Shown: positions 45,528-54,811, numbered from the stretch's first letter. The stretch: 64,000 nucleotides of DNA from Gammaproteobacteria bacterium (GCA_009845905.1 VXYS01000009.1:124001-188000), one strand, 5' to 3'. Notes: generated by a model not told the origin, from the letters alone. Program-made: numbers and translations.

Positions 45528-47930
45528 CTAGAAGCTCGCGGCCAGCGTCAGGCCGAAGGTGCGCGGCTCGGGGAGCGTCAGCTGGTAGCCCAGCGTGCCC
45601 GTGAGGAAACTGCCCGTGGTGCGCGCCGAAGCCAGCACGGAGTCGTCGTCGGTCAGGTTCTCGATCCACAACGTAACGCTATAGCGGTCGTTGCGCCAGC
45701 CGCCGCGAATATTCTGCAGCACCGCCTCCTCGGTCTTGGCGAGGTTGATCACCCAGTTCCAGGTGGACGACTGGTACCAGGCGTCCCAGCGGGCGAACCA
45801 TTCGCCGTCCCCGCCCCATATGTTTCCGGCGGGCATATTGAAGTCCAGGGCCAGCGTCGCGGCATGATCCGGCGAGCGGGCCACCTCGAAGCCGCTGGCA
45901 TCGGCGCTGCCATAGACCCGCCGGCTGACGTTGTCCTGATACACCTTGATTTCGCTCTTGTTGTAGTTGTAGGACGCGGTGCCGATCCAGTTCTCGTTGA
46001 ACGCCCAGCTCCCCATCAACTCGAACCCCCAGATGTCGGTGCTGCCGTTACTGTTGTAATCGACCTGTGCGCCGAGCCGGTCCGAGCCCTGAATGAAAAC
46101 GCCGTCGCCGTTGCTGTCCACGTCCCTGGTGAAACCCCTGAAGCGCTGGTTTCTCCATTGCATGATGTAAACAGCACCGTTCACGTAGCCCCGGCCGTCG
46201 GCCAGGGTGTGCTTGGCGCCGAACTCCCATGAATCCAGCTCCGCCTGCAGGACTTCGTAACCGATGCCTTCAGCCGCGTTAAAAGCCGGGAATGCGACCG
46301 TGGGCTCCAGTTGAATGACCTCGGGGTTGAAGCCGCCCGGATTGTTGCCCTTCGCATAGCTGCCGTAAAGCAGGGTGTTTTCGCTCAACTTGTAGTCCAC
46401 GATCACCCGCGGCAGCTCCGCCTCGAAATCGGCGGCCAGATCCACCTCGGCGCCGCCGAAGGGCTGCGCCGTTCCGATGGGATCGTTCGGATCGAGCGGC
46501 ATGGCCTCCTGAATCACGGAGGACGCGTTCGCGAGCGTTTCCTCTTCATACCGGAACTCAAGGCTGACGGTAAGCTGCTCGTTGATGTCGTAAGCCAGGC
46601 TGGCGAATATCGCCTGGTTTTCGACATTCTCGGCGACGGTCGGATTGACGCCGAAAAGGCCGCGCCCGCCTCTTGCGCTCACTGCGCGGATGGTCGGGTC
46701 GAAGCAGAAGGGCCCGGTGCCCGGGCACGGGAAGCCGCTGGCGCCATCCTTGGCGTATGTCAGGTCGAGATAGTAGGCGCCCACCATCCAGCGCAGCCGT
46801 TTGTCCTGGGGCGAACTCAGACGCAGCTCCTGAGACCACGACTCGTCCTTCCAATTCAGATATACCAGGATTTCGTCCGTGAGAAGTTCGCGCATCTCCT
46901 GCGTTTCCTCGCGGTAGCGGCCCGTCACCGAACTCAAGGTGTAGCCGCCGATGTCCCAGTCGATGTTCAGGCTGGTGAGTTCGGTTGTCCGGTCGAGGCC
47001 CATGTCGTCCTTGTACACCGTGTCCTCGATCGGTCTCGTGTCGATGGCGATGCCGTTGGTGATCAGGTCGCGGGTCAGTGTCCCGCAGTAGTAGTTGGAC
47101 CTCCCCATGACGCCGTTGGTCGTGAACGGTCCGCAGTTGTTTCTTTCGCCCTTGACCAGGAACTGAACGGCCAGCCCGTCGTCGTCCTCGGTTCGCACGT
47201 GACGCAGCTTGATGGACAGATCTTCCGTGGGCGTGGCGTAAATCGTCACGCTGCCGGCGTTGGTCTGCTGGGCGCCCAGATCGCCACCGGTAGGGTGCTC
47301 GTTGGTCCAGGCTCCGTCGTAGGTGTAGAACCGGCCCGACGCCCGCAGGTACAGCCGGTCTTCCACGAGCGGGCCTTCGGCGCTGACCCACGCGTCCGCG
47401 CGGCCGTTATCGCCAACGATCAGATTGATGTCGCCGTTGAATTCGTCGCCCGGCGTCCTGCTGATGAAATTGATCGCGCCGCCGAAGGTGGCCCGGCCGA
47501 AGAAGGCGCTTTGCGGGCCCTTCACGACCTCCACGCGCTCGATGTCGTTCATCGACAGCCACTGGCTGGTTCCCGGCAGATAGACGCCGTCCACGAACGC
47601 GGACGATGTCTGCCTTTGGCGCTCACTCGAGGGCGGATCGATCGCGCGGAACCGGATTGCCGGATTGTTGCGGTTTCCGGTGTGGTTGCTCATGTGCACA
47701 CCGGGGACGAACTGAAGCATGTCCTCGACATCGGTGATCTGCTGCTCCCTGAGCTGCTCGGCGGCGAAAGCCGTCACGCTCAGCGGAATGTCCTGAATCG
47801 ACTCGTCGCGCTTGCGCGCGGTTACGACGATTTCTTCGAGTGCAAGGTCCTGCGCCATGACTGCCATGTCGGCAGCGAAAAGACTCAGTACGGCGCCGCC
47901 CAGCAAGAGGCGATTGTGCAGACTACGCAT
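45528..47930 (-). CDS. TonB-dependent outer-membrane receptor
   Basis: An 800-residue receptor. The signal peptide MRSLHNRLLLGGAVLSLFAA is followed by LALEEIVVTARKRDESIQDI, the TonB-box region; the plug has VEVVKGPQSAFFGRATFGGA and the protein ends in PRTFGLTLAASF, a typical barrel C-terminus with terminal Phe. The ATG at 47928-47930 has GGAGG 8 nt before it. It is the first gene of the operon that continues into the hydrolase, beta-lactamase-like and two DUF1838 genes, making it the likely entry route for their substrate. It belongs to the same general group as the receptor at 27002. Confidence 0.92.
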   Translation of the reverse strand: MRSLHNRLLLGGAVLSLFAADMAVMAQDLALEEIVVTARKRDESIQDIPLSVTAFAAEQLREQQITDVEDMLQFVPGVHMSNHTGNRNNPAIRFRAIDPPSSERQRQTSSAFVDGVYLPGTSQWLSMNDIERVEVVKGPQSAFFGRATFGGAINFISRTPGDEFNGDINLIVGDNGRADAWVSAEGPLVEDRLYLRASGRFYTYDGAWTNEHPTGGDLGAQQTNAGSVTIYATPTEDLSIKLRHVRTEDDDGLAVQFLVKGERNNCGPFTTNGVMGRSNYYCGTLTRDLITNGIAIDTRPIEDTVYKDDMGLDRTTELTSLNIDWDIGGYTLSSVTGRYREETQEMRELLTDEILVYLNWKDESWSQELRLSSPQDKRLRWMVGAYYLDLTYAKDGASGFPCPGTGPFCFDPTIRAVSARGGRGLFGVNPTVAENVENQAIFASLAYDINEQLTVSLEFRYEEETLANASSVIQEAMPLDPNDPIGTAQPFGGAEVDLAADFEAELPRVIVDYKLSENTLLYGSYAKGNNPGGFNPEVIQLEPTVAFPAFNAAEGIGYEVLQAELDSWEFGAKHTLADGRGYVNGAVYIMQWRNQRFRGFTRDVDSNGDGVFIQGSDRLGAQVDYNSNGSTDIWGFELMGSWAFNENWIGTASYNYNKSEIKVYQDNVSRRVYGSADASGFEVARSPDHAATLALDFNMPAGNIWGGDGEWFARWDAWYQSSTWNWVINLAKTEEAVLQNIRGGWRNDRYSVTLWIENLTDDDSVLASARTTGSFLTGTLGYQLTLPEPRTFGLTLAASF

Positions 47931-47960
47931 GGTGCGTCCTCCCAATAGTCTTGAAATGGC

Positions 47961-47989
47961 ATTCTAAGTAGTGATCGGAATAACCGCAA
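47961..47989 (-). promoter_or_regulatory. Probable sigma-70 promoter for the TonB receptor operon
   Basis: On the minus strand TTGCGG (47989-47984), a 17-nt spacer and TAGAAT (47966-47961). The -10 lies 30 nt upstream of the ATG. Both hexamers match the consensus at four or five positions with ideal spacing. Confidence 0.55.
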
Positions 47990-48019
47990 ATGCCCGGAGA
48001 GTGCAGATATTCGGATCGA

Positions 48020-49189
48020 TCACCAGTTTCGGATGCTTCCGAAGTGGCGCGATGCGTCGGCCCCGTCCGCGGGCAGATACGACGCCTGCGAGTTCGGTCC
48101 GTTCCGCGGAACATACCGGTCGTAAACCGGCTGCAGCATTTCCATCGGAACACCGGGCGGAATCGTGCGCGTGCGGCGGAACGCCGCCATCGGAATGGTC
48201 GTCCTGATGAACTCCTCATGTACCGACCTCGCGCGCGCCGCGATCGTTCCCCGCGGATCGAAGATCGCCGTGTCCCCGGAACCCGAGAATTCCGGAAAAC
48301 CGGGCTGCTCCGGCGAAACGGACTGGTTGCAGACCACGCTCCAGAGCCGGTTGTGCCCGGCGATGACCTGGGCCTCGGTGAGGCTGTAACCCCCCGAAGA
48401 CGAACTCAGGCGGATTTCGAGACCCTTCATGGCGAGCGCGCGGATCACGTCCGGCTGCCTCGGCGTAATCGAGCAGGAGATATTGCCGATGTCGGTGCGC
48501 GCCACCTGCAGCACGGCGTCTTCGCCGTACATCTCGCGGTAGCGGTCGAGCACGTCGTAGATCCCGGTCGTGAAGATGTCCCAGCCGGGGATGAAGCCGC
48601 GGATATTGTTGGTCTTCCAGTGATTGGCGACCACGTTGCCCTCGGGGCCGATCAGCACGCCGTTGAGCAGCAGGTGGCCCGGCCAGTCCGGGTCTTTCGC
48701 ATAGGTGCCGAAGGTGATGTAGCAGCCGTATTCCTTCGCCTTCTTGCCCAGCGCCTCGGTTTCCGGCCCCGGTATTTCGATGGCCACGCGCAGCACCTCC
48801 TCGCGCGTCCACGGGTTCCAGCCCATGATCGGCTGTTCATGGAAGCAGATCAGGTCCTGCCGACCCGGGAAGCCGTTGGCCTGGTCGATCAGGTCGAGCA
48901 TGTGGTCGAGGTTGGCCTTCATCTCGGGCCCGGGGTTTTGCGTGTTGCGAACGGCCCGCATGAAGGACTGCACGGCGGTAACGCGCACCGTGTCCTTGCG
49001 CAGCGGCACGCGCTCGTACTCGCCGTCGGCGGCTACGCTCACGGAGCCGCCATCGCCCGCGGCCGCATCGTCGGCCCTCGCCGCACGGCCGCCCAATGCC
49101 AGGGCCACCGCGCCGGCGGAGCCGGCGGTTAACAGCTGCCGGCGCCTCAATGACTCCGGACTATCTTTCTTGCCGAGCTTCTCACTCAT
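48020..49189 (-). CDS. Tat-exported nitrilase-superfamily amidohydrolase
   Basis: A 389-residue carbon-nitrogen hydrolase with a twin-arginine leader (ESLRRRQLLTAGSAGAVALA). The catalytic triad is visible: Glu118 in CFHEQPIMGW, Lys192 in NHWKTNNIRG and Cys239 in GNISCSITPRQ. The family usually has CYDxxFPE after the Cys, here CSITPRQPDVIRAL, so the pocket is unusual. It should hydrolyse an amide or nitrile in the periplasm, which is uncommon for this mostly cytoplasmic superfamily. Its ATG overlaps the end of the upstream lipoprotein hydrolase gene by 8 nt, and it ends the amine oxidase-DUF1838-hydrolase operon. Confidence 0.86.
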   Translation of the reverse strand: MSEKLGKKDSPESLRRRQLLTAGSAGAVALALGGRAARADDAAAGDGGSVSVAADGEYERVPLRKDTVRVTAVQSFMRAVRNTQNPGPEMKANLDHMLDLIDQANGFPGRQDLICFHEQPIMGWNPWTREEVLRVAIEIPGPETEALGKKAKEYGCYITFGTYAKDPDWPGHLLLNGVLIGPEGNVVANHWKTNNIRGFIPGWDIFTTGIYDVLDRYREMYGEDAVLQVARTDIGNISCSITPRQPDVIRALAMKGLEIRLSSSSGGYSLTEAQVIAGHNRLWSVVCNQSVSPEQPGFPEFSGSGDTAIFDPRGTIAARARSVHEEFIRTTIPMAAFRRTRTIPPGVPMEMLQPVYDRYVPRNGPNSQASYLPADGADASRHFGSIRNW

Positions 49190-50201
49190 GTTGTTTCTCC
49201 TGGTTTGTCGCCGGGGATCCGATCTCGCGGTCGAGAAACGCCTTCACGGCGCGGCCGGTCGCTTCCGGCCTTGAAATATGCAGGAAGTGCCCGCCGCCGT
49301 CGAAGATGATCTTCTCCGTGCTTGCAGCGTTTTTCATCGCATCGACGAACGCCTGCGCCGTTTCCGGCGAGAGCGCCCTGCTGTCGCCACCCCACATGAC
49401 CAGCGCCGGGGCGCGGACCCGGGCCAGCACCCGTTCCGGGTTCCCCCGCTCGTACATCTGCGTGGCGATGAACCCTTCCCGGTCGCGGCCGATGACGTTC
49501 CAGTAGTCGGTCTTTCGCCGGATCAGTTCCTGGGTAATGTTGCCGTGCTCGTTCACCGAGTAACGCAGGTTGACGCCCATTTCCTCGGTCGTGTAGCGTT
49601 TCGGCACGAACGCCGCGGACGGGTCACGCACGCGCTCGGTGGTGCCCCCGCGGCCGCCGTATTCGATGCCCGCCGAGTTCAGCAGGATCAGGGCCGTCAC
49701 GCGATCGGTACGGGTACCGGCATACCGGAACGCAACGAGCCCTCCGTACGAGGCGCCGGCGATCGCGAAACGCTCTATCCCCGCGTGGTCCATCAGGCTG
49801 TCCACCAGCGTCATGAACCGGTCGATCGAATAGTTGCCGCTCGGCACCGGACCGGTCAGGCCGAAGGCCGGAAGATCGAGCCGCACGACGCGATAGTCGG
49901 CACTCAGAATGTCCACCCAGACGTCGTAGTCCTTGAGATCGCCCGTCGAACTGTGCACGAGCAGCACCGCGGGGCCCGATCCCTCGTCCTTGTAGTGGAC
50001 GTTTATGCCGTCGTTCCCTTCCAGCACGACGAACCGGGAATCCGGGTCCGCGTACTGCGCGACGATCTCCTCGTAGCTGATCGTGCCGGCGGAAGACGGT
50101 TCGGCGCCGGGGTCCATCTCCGGGGAACAGGCAAATGCCGCCAGCGCGGCAACTGCCGCGAGACAGGCAGGCAGCGCGGCCCGGTTCGGACCCGTTTTCA
50201 T
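49182..50201 (-). CDS. Lipoprotein alpha/beta-fold hydrolase
   Basis: A 339-residue hydrolase. The leader MKTGPNRAALPACLAAVAAL ends in a lipobox-like AAFAC, so the protein is probably lipid-anchored in the periplasm. The fold shows VLLVHSSTGDLKDYDVWV, LDLPAFGLTG, nucleophile elbow GASYGG and the late GGGHFLHISRP with the catalytic His. ATG at 50199-50201 lies 4 nt past the stop of DUF1838 paralogue E, and the 3' end overlaps the nitrilase gene. It may act on esters, lactones or C-C bonds of ring-cleavage products; the substrate is unknown. Confidence 0.86.
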   Translation of the reverse strand: MKTGPNRAALPACLAAVAALAAFACSPEMDPGAEPSSAGTISYEEIVAQYADPDSRFVVLEGNDGINVHYKDEGSGPAVLLVHSSTGDLKDYDVWVDILSADYRVVRLDLPAFGLTGPVPSGNYSIDRFMTLVDSLMDHAGIERFAIAGASYGGLVAFRYAGTRTDRVTALILLNSAGIEYGGRGGTTERVRDPSAAFVPKRYTTEEMGVNLRYSVNEHGNITQELIRRKTDYWNVIGRDREGFIATQMYERGNPERVLARVRAPALVMWGGDSRALSPETAQAFVDAMKNAASTEKIIFDGGGHFLHISRPEATGRAVKAFLDREIGSPATNQEKQHE

Positions 50202-50205
50202 GCTT

Positions 50206-51051
50206 CTATCCCTCAAGCGCGCCCGCGGGGTCGTCGTAGATCTCCGGGTGCCTCGTGCGGATGAGTTCCCGCAACCTTGCCGGCATGGAATCGAAAGACG
50301 AAACCTTGCGGCCGAAACCGCGCGAGACATAGTCGCCGGGCCTGTCGCCCATGCCCATCCAGGGCAGGTAGCTCAGGATGTCGTTGAAGTGCCAGGTTGC
50401 GGGCGCATTCAGGACTTCGGGGTTGGCCACGTCCTTCAGCGAACCGTGATAGGTGCTCCAGTCGTTGCCGCGAAATGGCCGGCCGGCCTCCGGCGTCTCG
50501 GGTTCCATGCGGAAAATGGCGTCGTCCCGAACCCATACGTCGTCACCCTCGATCACGGCCGGGCCGAGCGGATGGATGCGGATACTCCTGAACCCTTCCC
50601 CGGCCGGTCGCTCCTCGGGGGACTCGTCGATGCTGCGCACCTGTGTCGCCGGCCTCGCGGGAAAATAGCCGACTTCGGCCTCCTGGCCCGTAAACGGGTT
50701 GTTGAAGGTTTCCAGAAATTCGCCGGTCTCCAGGTCGGTGTAGAAGACCATGCTGATGGCTGTCGTCTCGTATGCGCCGTTCTCGTCGACATCCCGGGTC
50801 TTGAGCAATGCGCCGACATGGACGTCCCATAGCGGGGTCGCTATCTTGTCCACCACGGCCATCCGCAGCAATTTCGCCCACCAGTAGACAATGCTGTCGT
50901 CCATCGTATGCGCCAGCTTGCGCGTGATCATCAGCGTGTGGTGCGGATCGGACGGATCCAGATCCAGCAACTCCGCCCGCGCCGGCTGCGCCCTGACCAG
51001 GGGTGCCGCGGCGGCGGCGCCGATAAGTCCCAATGCCGTTCTGCGTTTCAT
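50206..51051 (-). CDS. DUF1838 family protein, Tat-exported (paralogue E)
   Basis: A 281-residue protein with leader MKRRTALGLIGAAAAAPLVR. This is the cleanest DUF1838 copy: FYTDLETGEFLETFNNPFTG, LSYLPWMGMGDRPGDYVSRG, and TRHPEIYDDPAGALEG at the C-terminus. It starts 44 nt after the amine oxidase stop and ends 4 nt before the lipoprotein hydrolase start, so it is the second gene of a four-gene operon (oxidase, DUF1838, hydrolase, nitrilase), all with export signals. Function unknown. Confidence 0.85.
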   Translation of the reverse strand: MKRRTALGLIGAAAAAPLVRAQPARAELLDLDPSDPHHTLMITRKLAHTMDDSIVYWWAKLLRMAVVDKIATPLWDVHVGALLKTRDVDENGAYETTAISMVFYTDLETGEFLETFNNPFTGQEAEVGYFPARPATQVRSIDESPEERPAGEGFRSIRIHPLGPAVIEGDDVWVRDDAIFRMEPETPEAGRPFRGNDWSTYHGSLKDVANPEVLNAPATWHFNDILSYLPWMGMGDRPGDYVSRGFGRKVSSFDSMPARLRELIRTRHPEIYDDPAGALEG

Positions 51052-51095
51052 GAAACCTCTCCTGATTTGTCAGCGGCCAATAATACGGCCGGTAT

Positions 51096-52565
51096 TCAGA
51101 GCCGGTCGGCCACCTCCAGCGCGACCCGCTCGGCGGACTCCATCGCACCTTCCATGCCCCGGTTCATCGTGGCCGTGTGTTCGCCGCAGAAGTGGATCCG
51201 GCCATGAGGCCGGGCCATGTCAGGGAGCAGTCCCTGCACCTGGCCGGGGCCGAAGATCGCCCAGTCGCCCGCGTTGTGCGGATCCAGCCACCAGGAATGA
51301 AAGCCGCCCGGTTCCAGCGCTCCCCTGGCGGCCGGACGCAGCCGCTCGATCTCGCGAATCACCCAGGCCTGCGCATCGACGGGTCCCAGGCGATCGAGCT
51401 GATCCGCGACCCAGCCGCGGGTGTTGACCACCAGTCCGGTGACTTCGTCCGGATTCTCGCCGAAGCGCTGCCCGAACACCACGCCCAGCCTGCCGTTGGT
51501 CCACATGGACGGCGAAAGCCCATCGTCTTCCCAGAATGGCCGTTTGGGCACCAGAAACACCAGCGTGTTGCGCATATAGGCCAGCGTGCCTACCGCCTGG
51601 CGCTGAATGCCCTCAAGGGAGGGCGAGATGGCCATGTCCCTGACCTTCGAGAATGGCGCCGAACACACCACGAAGGGCGCGCGAAACGAGTCGCCGCCGC
51701 GACACCGGACCCGAACGCCATCGCCAAGGTCCTCGATACTCACGACATCCTGCTCAAACCGGATTTCCCGCTTGAGCGCTCCCGCCATGGCCTCGGGCAG
51801 GCGCTGATTGCCGCCTTCCACGGCGTAGGCCGCCGGCCCGATTACGGTCTGCTCGCGTATCCAGCGCTCGTTGAACAGGTACATCAGCGCCGAAACGTCC
51901 CAGGCGGATGTCCCGTAATACGGATTGGTGTCGTAGGCCGTGCGGACCTCGCCGTCGCTCAGGCCCTGGTCCAGGAAGTAGTCGTGCAGCGGAACATCCA
52001 GCGAACCGAACTTCGGGTTGAGCCAGTCGGAGGACACGGGCAGCGGATTGCCCGAAGCCGTACGCGCGGCAATCAGCTCCCAGGGCATCCTGTCGCGGAA
52101 CCCTTCGGCGAACGGATTACCCGGCGAACGGACCCATTCGGCCCGGCTAAGCAAGGCATCGTCATGGACCAGCTCCGGCGGCGGTCCGCCGAACAGGCGC
52201 GGGGCATAGTCCACCAGCGTGACATCCAGCCTTTGCGCCATCGCGATCATTCGCGCATAGCCGCTTGCGATGGTGTTGCCGCCCACCTCGGGATGGCCGG
52301 GCAGGTCGTAGAGGGTATGCAGGCGGCCCCCGACCCGCGCGCGGCTCTCGATAATCTGCACCGACGCGCCCAGCTCCTCCAGGATCAGTGCCGCGTAGAG
52401 ACCGGACAGGCCGGCGCCGACGATCAGCACGTCGGGAGGCGCCGAAACCCCGCCGCCGGTCGTGCGGTCCGGCTGACCGGCGCCCGCTGACGGCGCCCGG
52501 GCGGCAATCCCGGCAAAACCCGCCAGCGATATCAAACCGCTACTGAAGGCCCTTCGGCTCAGCAT
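51096..52565 (-). CDS. Tat-exported flavin-containing amine oxidase family protein
   Basis: A 489-residue FAD enzyme. Leader MLSRRAFSSGLISLAGFAGI has a twin-arginine motif. The Rossmann motif VLIVGAGLSGLYAALILEEL is followed by ESRARVGGRLHTL (the RxGGR of amine oxidases), and the C-terminal FAD block HFCGEHTATMNRGMEGAMES is typical. It should oxidise an amine or desaturate a ring compound in the periplasm with reduction of oxygen or a quinone. First gene of the operon leading to DUF1838 paralogue E, a hydrolase and a nitrilase. Divergent, 127 nt away, is DUF1838 paralogue F. Confidence 0.88.
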   Translation of the reverse strand: MLSRRAFSSGLISLAGFAGIAARAPSAGAGQPDRTTGGGVSAPPDVLIVGAGLSGLYAALILEELGASVQIIESRARVGGRLHTLYDLPGHPEVGGNTIASGYARMIAMAQRLDVTLVDYAPRLFGGPPPELVHDDALLSRAEWVRSPGNPFAEGFRDRMPWELIAARTASGNPLPVSSDWLNPKFGSLDVPLHDYFLDQGLSDGEVRTAYDTNPYYGTSAWDVSALMYLFNERWIREQTVIGPAAYAVEGGNQRLPEAMAGALKREIRFEQDVVSIEDLGDGVRVRCRGGDSFRAPFVVCSAPFSKVRDMAISPSLEGIQRQAVGTLAYMRNTLVFLVPKRPFWEDDGLSPSMWTNGRLGVVFGQRFGENPDEVTGLVVNTRGWVADQLDRLGPVDAQAWVIREIERLRPAARGALEPGGFHSWWLDPHNAGDWAIFGPGQVQGLLPDMARPHGRIHFCGEHTATMNRGMEGAMESAERVALEVADRL

Positions 52566-52624
52566 GAAATAACAAGCCCCCTACCGTTTGGGACTCTAGC
52601 ATGCCGTCGGGAAGCCCGGTGCGA

Positions 52625-52653
52625 TTGCAAACGACCTGCGGCCTGTCTAGACT
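52625..52653 (+). promoter_or_regulatory. Probable sigma-70 promoter for DUF1838 paralogue F
   Basis: TTGCAA (52625-52630), a 17-nt spacer and TAGACT (52648-52653), ending 39 nt before the ATG at 52693. The spacing is ideal and the -35 good. It sits in the 127-nt divergent gap with the amine oxidase operon. Confidence 0.55.
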
Positions 52654-52692
52654 CGCGGGTTGGGAGTAAGCGCATCAACCGGGAGGACCGTC

Positions 52693-53715
52693 ATGCCGCA
52701 CCACTTCGATTCACCGTTCAGCCGGCGCAATATCCTGTTGGGGGGCGCCGCCCTCGCGGCCGCCTCGGCCCTGCCCGGCTGCGGCCAGGGCCAGGACCAG
52801 AACCAGGTCCAGAGCGGGGACCAGGACGGGGCACAGGACCGGATCGACTACGACTGGATGAACCCGATGGACAACCTTGAAGCGTATTTCAAGCTGACGA
52901 ATTCGCTGAAGGACCGGGACTGGGTGCATGGCTGGTACTCGGGCCTGGTGTTCGGAATGCTGCCGAACAACACGCCCGATGCGCTGTTCGGCCTGGAAGG
53001 CTTCGGCCTGGGCTACACGGTGCGCCAGGAGGACGGCGCGTTCGCCAGCTTCTGGAAGGAAGTCGGCTTCTACAAGGACCTCAGGACCAACGAGATCATC
53101 GAAACCTGGGAAAACCCGTACACCGGGGAGACCAACAAGGTCATGCACATCCACAACCGCATGGTGAAGGGCGTGTTCGGGACCAATTTCCGCTCCCAGG
53201 CGCCGGTCGGGGACCAGGCCGGCGAAATGTTCTTCAAGTTCCCCAATTACCGGGCGTCCGACGACCCCAGCAATCCGTTCATCCTGAACTGGCAGACGAG
53301 CGGCGACCAGACGTCCGTGTGGCTGGACTTCCGCGGCGTGGTGCCCAACCTGCTCGACCCCGAGGTCTGGGTTCGGGAATCAACCGGCGAACTCCTGCCC
53401 GTTTGCGAAATGTTCGAGTACGTATGCAACGACGACGATCTTCGCAACCCCGCGCTGGATCGCGTCAAGCACAGCGGTTCCTGGATCCGCCTGGCCCCCT
53501 GGCTGCCGTGGCAGATGATGGGCCGGCACGAGGGCCGCCTGTTCTATCGCTGCACGACCCGGGGCCTCGGCAGCCTCGACGAATTGCCGGCAAACATCCT
53601 CGCCTACGCGGAGCAGAACTATCCGGAATACCTGGTCAACGAGCTCGACGAGGACATGCCCAGCGAGTCGTCGTTCGAGGTCTACATGAAGGAGAACGAG
53701 CCCGCCCCCACGTAA
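52693..53715 (+). CDS. DUF1838 family lipoprotein, Tat-exported (paralogue F)
   Basis: A 340-residue protein with a combined Tat and lipoprotein leader: SRRNILLGG, then ALPGC lipobox near residue 25. A Gln/Asp-rich linker (QGQDQNQVQSGDQDGAQD) precedes the DUF1838 domain, which shows FYKDLRTNEIIETWENPYTG and IRLAPWLPWQMMG. It is the longest of the six copies and the only one predicted to be lipidated. ATG at 52693 follows GGGAGG. It is divergent from the amine oxidase operon and convergent with the TlpA-like gene. Function unknown. Confidence 0.82.
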   Translation: MPHHFDSPFSRRNILLGGAALAAASALPGCGQGQDQNQVQSGDQDGAQDRIDYDWMNPMDNLEAYFKLTNSLKDRDWVHGWYSGLVFGMLPNNTPDALFGLEGFGLGYTVRQEDGAFASFWKEVGFYKDLRTNEIIETWENPYTGETNKVMHIHNRMVKGVFGTNFRSQAPVGDQAGEMFFKFPNYRASDDPSNPFILNWQTSGDQTSVWLDFRGVVPNLLDPEVWVRESTGELLPVCEMFEYVCNDDDLRNPALDRVKHSGSWIRLAPWLPWQMMGRHEGRLFYRCTTRGLGSLDELPANILAYAEQNYPEYLVNELDEDMPSESSFEVYMKENEPAPT

Positions 53716-53741
53716 GCCCGGAAACGTGATCCGGGAGGGAA

Positions 53742-53804
53742 GGCGTCCCGCCTTCCCCGGAGGGCGGGACGCCGCGAAGGACATGCCTCCGCTCCCAGGG
53801 TCAG
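53742..53804. repeat. GC repeat abutting the stop codon of the TlpA-like gene
   Basis: Positions 53742-53752 (ggcgtcccgcc) and 53763-53773 (ggcgggacgcc) form a perfect 11-bp inverted repeat with a short loop. The second arm begins the repeat proper, which continues gcgaaggacatgcctccgct and cccagggtcag, nearly the same as at 31669-31711. The TCA at 53801-53803 is the complement of the TlpA-like gene stop, the same register as at metH. It is placed between two convergent genes, so terminator function is plausible. Confidence 0.72.
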
Positions 53805-54811
53805 TCGTCGCTGGCGGCGGCATCCATCAGTTCGCCCAGGCGCATTTCCAGGCTTTCGCCGCGCAGGTCGCGGGCGACTGTGGCGCCGTCGGAAGCGAGC
53901 AGAAAGCTGGCGGGAATCGCGTTGATCCGGAACAGGCTGGCGACAGGGCTCTCGAACGCCAGTCCGTCGGTGACGTTCAGCCAGGGAATGTCGTAGCGGT
54001 CCCCGGAGGCCTCCCGCCAGTCTTCCGGTTCGTCGTCGAGATTGAAGGCGAGTATCTCGAAGCCTTCGTCCCCGAAGCGCTCGTAGGCGGCCTGAAGGTA
54101 CGGAATCTCGGCGAAACACGGCGCGCACCAGGAGGCCCAGAATTCCAGCAGCGTGTAGCGGTTCCCCGCGAGCACGTCGGCCACGCGCACTTCCTCGCCG
54201 GCCAGGTTCAAGGCGGTTATTCCCATGACCGCCTGCGCCAGGAAGGCGGCGCGTTGTTCGGCCAGCGCCCCGAGCAGGTCGAAAGTGCGGCTTTCGCCCA
54301 GCAGAGACTCCAATTCGGCCAGGATCGTGATCTGCTCTTCGTCCTCGCCATCCAGCCAGGCGTTGCGCAGCGCCATGAGCCGCGCGACGGGATCGTCAAA
54401 ATCGCGATAAATCACCTTCAGGGATTCGGTCGCCATTTCCCCCGGCTCCGCCATGGCGCTGCGGATCAGTTCGTCGTAAGGGCCGCCGGTAAACGCCAGG
54501 GCGCTTCGGTCCGCATCCCAGGCCAGCTCATGGCGGACGCCCGGCTCGACGATCGCCCGAACCCGGAGTCCCTCGGCCGGACCGGCCTCCGGCAGCCTGA
54601 TTTCGACCTGCATGACCTCGCGCAGGCCAGTCTCCAGGGTGGCCTTGCCGTCCCTGACAACGGCGCTTCCGAGGACCTCGAAGCCCGCTTCGCTGCGCGG
54701 ATCGGAATAACCCAGTTCGATGCGCGCCCCGTCGAACCGCTCAAGCCCGGCGGCCCTGACGACGATGCCGTCCTGCGCCGCCGCGGCGGCAGCCATTGCC
54801 CACAAAGCCAA
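53801..54811 (-). CDS. TlpA/ResA-like thioredoxin-fold protein with an N-terminal domain
   Basis: A protein of about 336 residues. An N-terminal domain of about 180 residues, rich in beta-strands and resembling DUF4369-type regions, precedes a thioredoxin fold with the active site WCAPC in LLEFWASWCAPCFAEIPYL; the cis-Pro region is INAIPASFLL. It probably acts as a periplasmic thiol-disulfide reductase. The first standard start is TTG at 54811. Upstream codons in frame encode IRRYLFDAALSALALW, a good signal peptide that could begin at CTG 54848-54850, 7 nt after AGGAG. The palindromic element ends right next to that site. Confidence 0.83.
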   Translation of the reverse strand: MALWAMAAAAAAQDGIVVRAAGLERFDGARIELGYSDPRSEAGFEVLGSAVVRDGKATLETGLREVMQVEIRLPEAGPAEGLRVRAIVEPGVRHELAWDADRSALAFTGGPYDELIRSAMAEPGEMATESLKVIYRDFDDPVARLMALRNAWLDGEDEEQITILAELESLLGESRTFDLLGALAEQRAAFLAQAVMGITALNLAGEEVRVADVLAGNRYTLLEFWASWCAPCFAEIPYLQAAYERFGDEGFEILAFNLDDEPEDWREASGDRYDIPWLNVTDGLAFESPVASLFRINAIPASFLLASDGATVARDLRGESLEMRLGELMDAAASDD

